The notes under the pieces: generated by a model
Seen by the model: the letters and a program-made list of their open reading frames with translations, nothing else
What the model was told of the DNA's origin: nothing
The model's database searches: none
Position numbers and translations under genes: made by a program
Shown: positions 14,883 through 19,243 of the stretch, in pieces
Layout: each line of letters opens with the position of its first letter
How positions within the stretch are numbered: position 1 is the stretch's first letter
Source of the DNA: Gemmatimonadota bacterium
Lineage (GTDB): Bacteria > 4572-55 > J002
NCBI GenBank assembly: GCA_003697105.1
Contig: RFFQ01000020.1
Span: 1 to 19,243 of the forward strand
Length of the DNA stretch: 19,243 nt
Direction: 5' to 3'

Positions 14883-16022
14883 TTATTCAAACTCATCATC
14901 CGAACGCAAAACAAAAATTTGCCCGCCTTCGGAATCCAAAATCATCTTTGCCCGTTCTAAATGCCGCCGAATCCGCAAATCGATATACATATTGTTAATC
15001 TTAGACATCACATACCAAATATCATCCATGGTTAAACCATAGGTTTCAATAATGTTCATAATTTCTTTGGTAGCAGCATCGAGTGCCGCGGAAACCTCAA
15101 CCTTATTGGCGTAATTTGGGCGGCTGGTGCTAAGATGAAGGCTATCGTCCGGTTCCTCCTCTGCAATGTGGGTTGGTTCTGGCGGGGGGGGGGCTGGTGT
15201 GGGTGCATAAAATGGCTCGGGTTCCGGGTGAACCGTAGGGCTTTCAGCACTCGATGATGACTCAAAAAAGGAGGGATTGATCCCGACGTCAATTTCCCCA
15301 TCTTCGGTTGTTACAGGCGGAGGCGGCATGGTGGGTGTTTCCATAACTTCGGTATCAAAGGTGGGCATCGGGGGTTGTTTTTCAAGGTCACTTTTTTTGG
15401 TAATTTTGCGCCGGCCGGCAGTTGCCATGTTTTCAAAACCTTTTTCATTGAAACGCTGAATCATCATTTTCGAGATGGTTTTGAGTGTTGACATCACCCC
15501 CTTGCCCTCTTTAGCGATGGCTTCAATGGCAGGCACATTTGTCGGATTCAGTTCTTCCTGAAGTCGATGAACAGATAAAATATTTTTCAGGTCTCGTTTG
15601 TTATATTGAATAACCCACGGCATTTCATCGAGATTAAACCCATGTTCGGACAGGTTTTCTCGAAGGTTCTTCATACTATCAATGTTTTCTTTCAGTTGTT
15701 CCGTCTGGGAATCCGCAATAAAGACAACGGCATCTGCACCTTGCAACACGATCTTCCGAATCCGGTTATAGCGCACCTGACCGGGAACGGTGTATAACTG
15801 GAATTTGGTTTTGTAGCCTTGAATCGTTCCTAAATCAATGGGTAGCAAATCAAAAAATAAGGTTCTATCGCCCTCGGTGGAGGCGCTCACCATTTTTCCG
15901 CGGCGCGTCTCATCCATATGATCATAAATGTACTGCAAATTGGTGGTTTTACCGGATAAACCGGGCCCGTAATAAACGATTTTGGCGATCACTTCTTTTG
16001 CGGCATTATTGATCATCACCAT
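14883..16022 (-). CDS. mglA: MglA-like small GTPase with long C-terminal extension
   Basis: About 379 residues, nearly twice the usual MglA (about 195). Residues about 1-195 are a canonical MglA domain: P-loop GPGLSGKTTN, the YTVPGQVRYNR switch in place of DTAGQ, FIADSQ and the base-binding NKRD. In Myxococcus and Thermus, MglA sets cell polarity and motility and is switched by the GAP MglB; no mglB is in view. Residues about 205-300 are a proline- and acid-rich disordered linker. Residues about 300-375 form a predicted helical domain I do not recognise (KVEVSAALDAATKEIMNIIE, then TMDDIWYVMSKINN). The linker codons contain a run of ten C (see findings). Of three possible ATGs (16031, 16022, 16016), the one at 16022 has AAGGA 9 nt upstream, so it is chosen. 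It is the last gene after smg and topA, 30 nt past topA. Confidence 0.9.
   Translation of the reverse strand: MVMINNAAKEVIAKIVYYGPGLSGKTTNLQYIYDHMDETRRGKMVSASTEGDRTLFFDLLPIDLGTIQGYKTKFQLYTVPGQVRYNRIRKIVLQGADAVVFIADSQTEQLKENIDSMKNLRENLSEHGFNLDEMPWVIQYNKRDLKNILSVHRLQEELNPTNVPAIEAIAKEGKGVMSTLKTISKMMIQRFNEKGFENMATAGRRKITKKSDLEKQPPMPTFDTEVMETPTMPPPPVTTEDGEIDVGINPSFFESSSSAESPTVHPEPEPFYAPTPAPPPPEPTHIAEEEPDDSLHLSTSRPNYANKVEVSAALDAATKEIMNIIETYGLTMDDIWYVMSKINNMYIDLRIRRHLERAKMILDSEGGQIFVLRSDDEFE
15184..15193 (-). repeat. Homopolymeric C10 tract (G10 on the plus strand) within the MglA-like gene
   Basis: Ten consecutive C on the coding strand, read GCC CCC CCC CCG within the PAPPPPEP segment of the linker. 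Loss of one C leads to about 42 altered residues and a stop at 15056-15058. Gain of one C gives a stop (TAG) at 15142-15144. Both changes remove the whole C-terminal domain but leave the GTPase domain intact. Confidence 0.9.
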
Positions 16023-16052
16023 AATCAGCATTCCTTATGCGGAAGGTGTGTT

Positions 16053-18365
16053 TTAGGTTGCTTTTTTCCGCCCACCCCGGCGGCGATTTTTCTTTTCCGG
16101 GGCGGCGGCGATGAGTTCTTGGCAGGTTTCCAAGGTCAAACTTTCCGGCTCGGTACCTTTGGGTATCCGGGCATTCTTGTTTCCATCGGTGATGTAAGGT
16201 CCGTAGCGGCCGCGGAGTACCTGAATCGGGCTATCCTCAAACGTTTTGATAACTTTGTTCGCCTCGGCTTCTTTCTTTTCGGCGATCAATTCCAATGCCC
16301 GTTCACGCGTGATGGTATAGGGGTCATCGTCTTTTTTCAGGGATGCAAATTTATTTCCAAACCGGACATAGGGTCCATAACGCCCGATGTTGACCGAGAT
16401 GGGTTCTCCTTCATCCGTCTCTCCTAATTCCCGCGGTAATTTGAACAAGTGGAGCGCCTCTTCCAGAGTGATCGTTTCCATGCTCATATCGGGCGGAATA
16501 CCGGCGAACCGGGGTTTTTCTTCATCATCTTTGGTGCCGATTTGGACTACGGGACCAAACTTTGCCATCCGCACACTCACCGGCTTGCCGGTTTTGGGGT
16601 CTTCTCCTAAAATGCGGTCTTGAATGAGTTCTGTGCGCGAAAGATTGCTTTTTTCCTCCACTTGGGTATGGAACTCACGCCAAAAATCTTGCATGACGGG
16701 GACCCAATCCCGTTCCCCCCGTGAGATTTCATCAAGTTCATCTTCCAATTCGGCAGTGAACTCATAATTGACATATTGGTTGAAATGTTCGGTTAAAAAT
16801 GCGTTGACCACACGTCCCACATTGGTGGGGCGGAATCGCTTATTTTCCAGTTCGACATAATCCCGGGCAAGCAAGGTGGAGATAATCGAGGTATATGTGG
16901 AAGGGCGCCCGATACCGTATTCCTCCAATGATTTGATCAAACTGGCTTCCGTGTAACGTGGCGGGGGTTTGGTAAAGTGCTGTTCGGCTCGAATATCCTT
17001 CAGCTTGACCCGTTCTCCCGATTTCAATTCCGGCAACATATTTTGCTCATCGGATTCTTTGGTTTCATCCAACCCCTCTTCGTAAACTTCCAAGAAACCG
17101 GGGACGGCGACTGATGACCCCGTAGCCCGAAACGTGTTACCTGCCCCACAGGCAAAATTGACAGCAACCGTGTTTATCACCGCATCGATCATCTGGCACG
17201 CCACGGTACGCTTCCAAATCATATCATACAACTTAAATTGATCGCTCGAAAGGTGCGCTTTAATCTCCTCTGGTACCCGCATGACCGATGTAGGGCGCAC
17301 CGCTTCGTGGGCTTCCTGAGCATTTTTAGTTTTGGTTTTGTACACATTCGGTGTCTTCGGTACTTTTTCATCACCATAGCGATCTGCGATGAGGTCTCGG
17401 ATTTCCCGTACCGCTTCATCGGCGATAGCCACGGAATCTGTACGCATGTAGGTGATAAGACCCACAGCACCGTCACCAATATCAATACCTTCATACAGTT
17501 GTTGTGCCACCCGCATAGTACGTTGAGCAGTAAAACCGAGCTTGCGCGAGGCTTCTTGTTGCAAAGTGGAGGTGGTAAATGGCGCAGACGGACGTCGTTT
17601 GCGCTTTTTCTTTTCTACCGAAACCACTTCGAGCGTGCCATCCGCCTCTTGCAATAATTTGGCTCTTACGGTTTCCGCCTGCCCTTCTTCACCGATACTG
17701 AACTGCTCTATTTTTTCTCCTTCAAATTCGATCAACTTGGCGATGAAATCCCGGCGGTCTTTATTGAGGTCCGCTTCGATGGTCCAATATTCTTGGGGGA
17801 CAAATGCCTCGATCTCCATTTCCCGTTCCACAATCATGCGCAATGCGGGGCTTTGCACCCGACCCGCTGAGAGACCGCGCTTGATTTTGCGCCAGAGCAA
17901 TGGGGATAAATTGAACCCGACGAGATAATCCAATGCCCGGCGGGCTTGCTGGGCATTGATCAAATCTTCCGATAGTTGGCGCGGGTTGGCAATCGCTTCC
18001 TCAATCGCACTTTTGGTGATCTCATGAAACACAATCCGGTAAACCGGTGTCCCGTTCAGTAAGTTTTTGGCTTTCAAAATCTCGTAAACGTGCCACGAAA
18101 TGGCTTCCCCTTCCCGGTCGGGGTCGGTTGCCAAATAGAGTGCTTTGGCGTTTTTTACAGCGTCACAAATGGCATCAATATATTTTTTATTCTTTTTAAT
18201 GATTTCATATTTCATCGAGAAATCATCGGTGTTGACCGCACCTTGTTTGGGCACTAAATCCCGCACGTGCCCGTACGATGCCATCACCTTAAAATCTTTT
18301 CCTAAATATTTGTTAATGGTTTTTGCTTTTGCTGGTGATTCGACAATAACTAATGATTTTCCCAT
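16053..18365 (-). CDS. topA: DNA topoisomerase I (type IA)
   Basis: A 770-residue omega protein that relaxes negative supercoils. The TOPRIM domain (1-about 120) has the invariant Glu9 in VIVESPAKAKTI and the acidic triad in TDPDREGE (80-87). The active-site tyrosine is Tyr306 in GLITYMRTDS. The RPTS and RYTEASLIKSLEEYGIGRPSTY (470-491) motifs are present. Instead of C-terminal Cys4 zinc fingers (only four scattered Cys in the whole protein) it has three topoisomerase C-terminal repeats, around 585-612, 648-675 and 712-738, each with an (R/K)(Y/F)GP core, then a basic tail rich in R/K. The start has AAGGA 5 nt upstream. It lies 33 nt after smg and 30 nt before the MglA-like gene, so it is probably part of one operon. 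Confidence 0.97.
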   Translation of the reverse strand: MGKSLVIVESPAKAKTINKYLGKDFKVMASYGHVRDLVPKQGAVNTDDFSMKYEIIKKNKKYIDAICDAVKNAKALYLATDPDREGEAISWHVYEILKAKNLLNGTPVYRIVFHEITKSAIEEAIANPRQLSEDLINAQQARRALDYLVGFNLSPLLWRKIKRGLSAGRVQSPALRMIVEREMEIEAFVPQEYWTIEADLNKDRRDFIAKLIEFEGEKIEQFSIGEEGQAETVRAKLLQEADGTLEVVSVEKKKRKRRPSAPFTTSTLQQEASRKLGFTAQRTMRVAQQLYEGIDIGDGAVGLITYMRTDSVAIADEAVREIRDLIADRYGDEKVPKTPNVYKTKTKNAQEAHEAVRPTSVMRVPEEIKAHLSSDQFKLYDMIWKRTVACQMIDAVINTVAVNFACGAGNTFRATGSSVAVPGFLEVYEEGLDETKESDEQNMLPELKSGERVKLKDIRAEQHFTKPPPRYTEASLIKSLEEYGIGRPSTYTSIISTLLARDYVELENKRFRPTNVGRVVNAFLTEHFNQYVNYEFTAELEDELDEISRGERDWVPVMQDFWREFHTQVEEKSNLSRTELIQDRILGEDPKTGKPVSVRMAKFGPVVQIGTKDDEEKPRFAGIPPDMSMETITLEEALHLFKLPRELGETDEGEPISVNIGRYGPYVRFGNKFASLKKDDDPYTITRERALELIAEKKEAEANKVIKTFEDSPIQVLRGRYGPYITDGNKNARIPKGTEPESLTLETCQELIAAAPEKKNRRRGGRKKAT

Positions 18366-18398
18366 GCTAATCCTTCACGGCTGAATTCATACTAAATG

Positions 18399-18890
18399 TC
18401 AATGAATCTGAGATGAACCTTCGACGAAACTGTCAAAGGTGAGGCGTGAACCCACCTGCGTCAGATTCCACGGATCAAATAAGACGGAGGCACTGATCAG
18501 TTTAATGCCTTCCAGATCAAGTTCTGAGGCATCAGACATCATGGCTCGTTCCATAATCAATTCGGTTTGAGCATCATCAATCAAGCCCAATTCCCGCAAT
18601 TGGATCAAATGCCCGAAGGCTTCCCGCGACATCATTAATTCTTCAAACATATTGAGAACCCGGATAGTACGCGGAGTTGGATGGGGGTAAGCCTGATCCG
18701 TTGGATGTTGGTCGGTTGATGCCGGGCGCATCATTTGGAGGAGCCACACCAAAGCGGTGTTAATTTCTTCAGAGGTATATCCCTGATCTTCCAGGGACTC
18801 GCGCATGGCTTTCACCTCTTCAAGATTTGGAGGGTTGGAATGAAATTGTTCCGAAATTTTTTCCAGCATCTCCATAATTTTATTGAGCAT
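18399..18890 (-). CDS. smg: Smg family protein (DUF494)
   Basis: A 163-residue all-helical protein of the Smg/DUF494 family. It shows an N-terminal MLNKIMEMLEKISEQF helix, the segment LEDQGYTSEEINTALVWLLQM (32-52) and a C-terminal helical half with FGHLIQLRELGLIDDAQTELIMERAM (96-121). In Escherichia coli smg sits near dprA and a topoisomerase-I zinc-finger-like gene, and linkage to topA is seen in other bacteria, which supports the call. The molecular function is unknown. Length is close to the family norm. A strong AAGGAGA site precedes the ATG. It is the first gene of the smg-topA-mglA-like operon, driven by the promoter at 18960-18988. Confidence 0.85.
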   Translation of the reverse strand: MLNKIMEMLEKISEQFHSNPPNLEEVKAMRESLEDQGYTSEEINTALVWLLQMMRPASTDQHPTDQAYPHPTPRTIRVLNMFEELMMSREAFGHLIQLRELGLIDDAQTELIMERAMMSDASELDLEGIKLISASVLFDPWNLTQVGSRLTFDSFVEGSSQIH

Positions 18891-18959
18891 GCACTGAAAT
18901 CTCCTTACAAAAATAGTTATGATAAGTCCTTAGCAAAGACCAAAAGCGATAACGGCGCT

Positions 18960-18988
18960 AGAATAACAACCGATCTAAGGTTTGTCAA
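18960..18988 (-). promoter_or_regulatory. Sigma70-like promoter of the smg-topA-mglA-like operon
   Basis: On the minus strand a perfect TTGACA (18983-18988) and TATTCT (18960-18965, 4/6) are separated by exactly 17 nt. Transcription would begin near 18953, about 60 nt before the smg ATG. No other strong promoter is seen before topA or the GTPase gene. Confidence 0.65.
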
Positions 18989-19243
18989 CGGTTTTGTCTT
19001 TGGGGGGCACCTGGACGGAGCAGGAAATCACTAACGCTATCAACAAAGATGCCCAAATTACCCACTTTTTGCTTGCGCTATCTTGCAGATTATGATATAA
19101 CTGTTACGTTTTACTTCCCGCTTGTCAATAAAAAAGTAAGAGTTTTTTGAACTGTTTCTTCATTTTTTATAAAAAAGAGTGGATTTTTACTGAAAAAAGA
19201 GCCTTTTTGTCCCTTTTTCCCCTGTTTTCAGGGCAGACGATCC
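18989..19243. other. Intergenic region at the right edge, no gene seen
   Basis: No convincing coding region on either strand. A weak plus-strand promoter-like pair occurs near 19069-19101 (TTGCTT/TATGAT at 16 nt, or TTGCGC/TATAAC at 17 nt), which could serve a gene beyond the window. The stretch 19130-19208 is A/T-tract rich with three loose copies of an A6-GAG-T5 pattern. The right end is probably the upstream region of a gene outside the window. Confidence 0.5.

Noticed and set aside
19214-19236. CCCTG/CAGGG hairpin near the right edge as a terminator.
   Set aside because: A 5-bp stem with the T run on the wrong side for the plus strand, and an A run after it on the minus strand.
1-19243. 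A CRISPR array, prophage, insertion sequence, tRNA/rRNA or defence island.
   Set aside because: I looked for direct repeats, transposase or integrase motifs, nuclease/toxin-antitoxin pairs and cloverleaf RNAs, and saw none. The genes are mainly housekeeping and envelope functions.

Overview
The window looks like a chromosomal segment of a Gram-negative, probably uncultured, bacterium with moderate GC content. A TonB-dependent outer-membrane receptor, a parvulin lipoprotein and a complete MinCDE system point to a diderm. The MglA-type GTPase, the full-length tricorn-type peptidase and the receptor with an N-terminal carboxypeptidase-regulatory-like domain are typical of FCB-group, Calditrichota/KSB1-like or deltaproteobacterial-type lineages. 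That placement is an inference and I cannot name the organism. There is no sign of phage, insertion sequence, CRISPR, tRNA or rRNA, and coding density is high.

Layout. (1) 66-10207, all on the minus strand, read right to left: a cytoplasmic tricorn-type S41 peptidase with its own promoter; two tandem paralogous COG4947-like esterases closed by a hairpin terminator; a TonB-dependent receptor followed 48 nt later by a sulfotransferase; a parvulin-type peptidyl-prolyl isomerase lipoprotein with terminator; and a STAS-domain protein with its own promoter and terminator. (2) 10208-10475 is a divergent intergenic region with a sigma70-like promoter facing each way. (3) 10476-14795, plus strand: gpsA, a MerR-type regulator, a deoxyhypusine-synthase-like protein of unknown function, then minC-minD-minE. 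A strong -35 box lies on the stop codon just before minC. (4) A 12-bp bidirectional hairpin terminator separates this from (5) 14883-18890, minus strand: smg (DUF494), topA and an MglA-like GTPase with a long C-terminal extension, apparently one operon driven by a consensus-like promoter at 18960-18988. (6) 18989-19243 has no recognisable gene.

How the genes fit together. The plus-strand cluster joins phospholipid precursor synthesis (GpsA) to division-site placement (MinCDE), with a regulator and an uncharacterised Rossmann-like protein between them. The smg-topA-mglA cluster joins DNA supercoiling to a polarity/motility-type small GTPase. The left block is a mixture of envelope and peptide or ester hydrolysis functions.

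Most of the window is recognisable housekeeping and envelope genes. The items most worth a second look are a run of ten C within the coding strand of the MglA-like gene, placed exactly in the linker so that slippage would remove the C-terminal domain; the deoxyhypusine-synthase-like protein that appears to lack the catalytic lysine; and a perfect inverted repeat just downstream of the gpsA -10 box.
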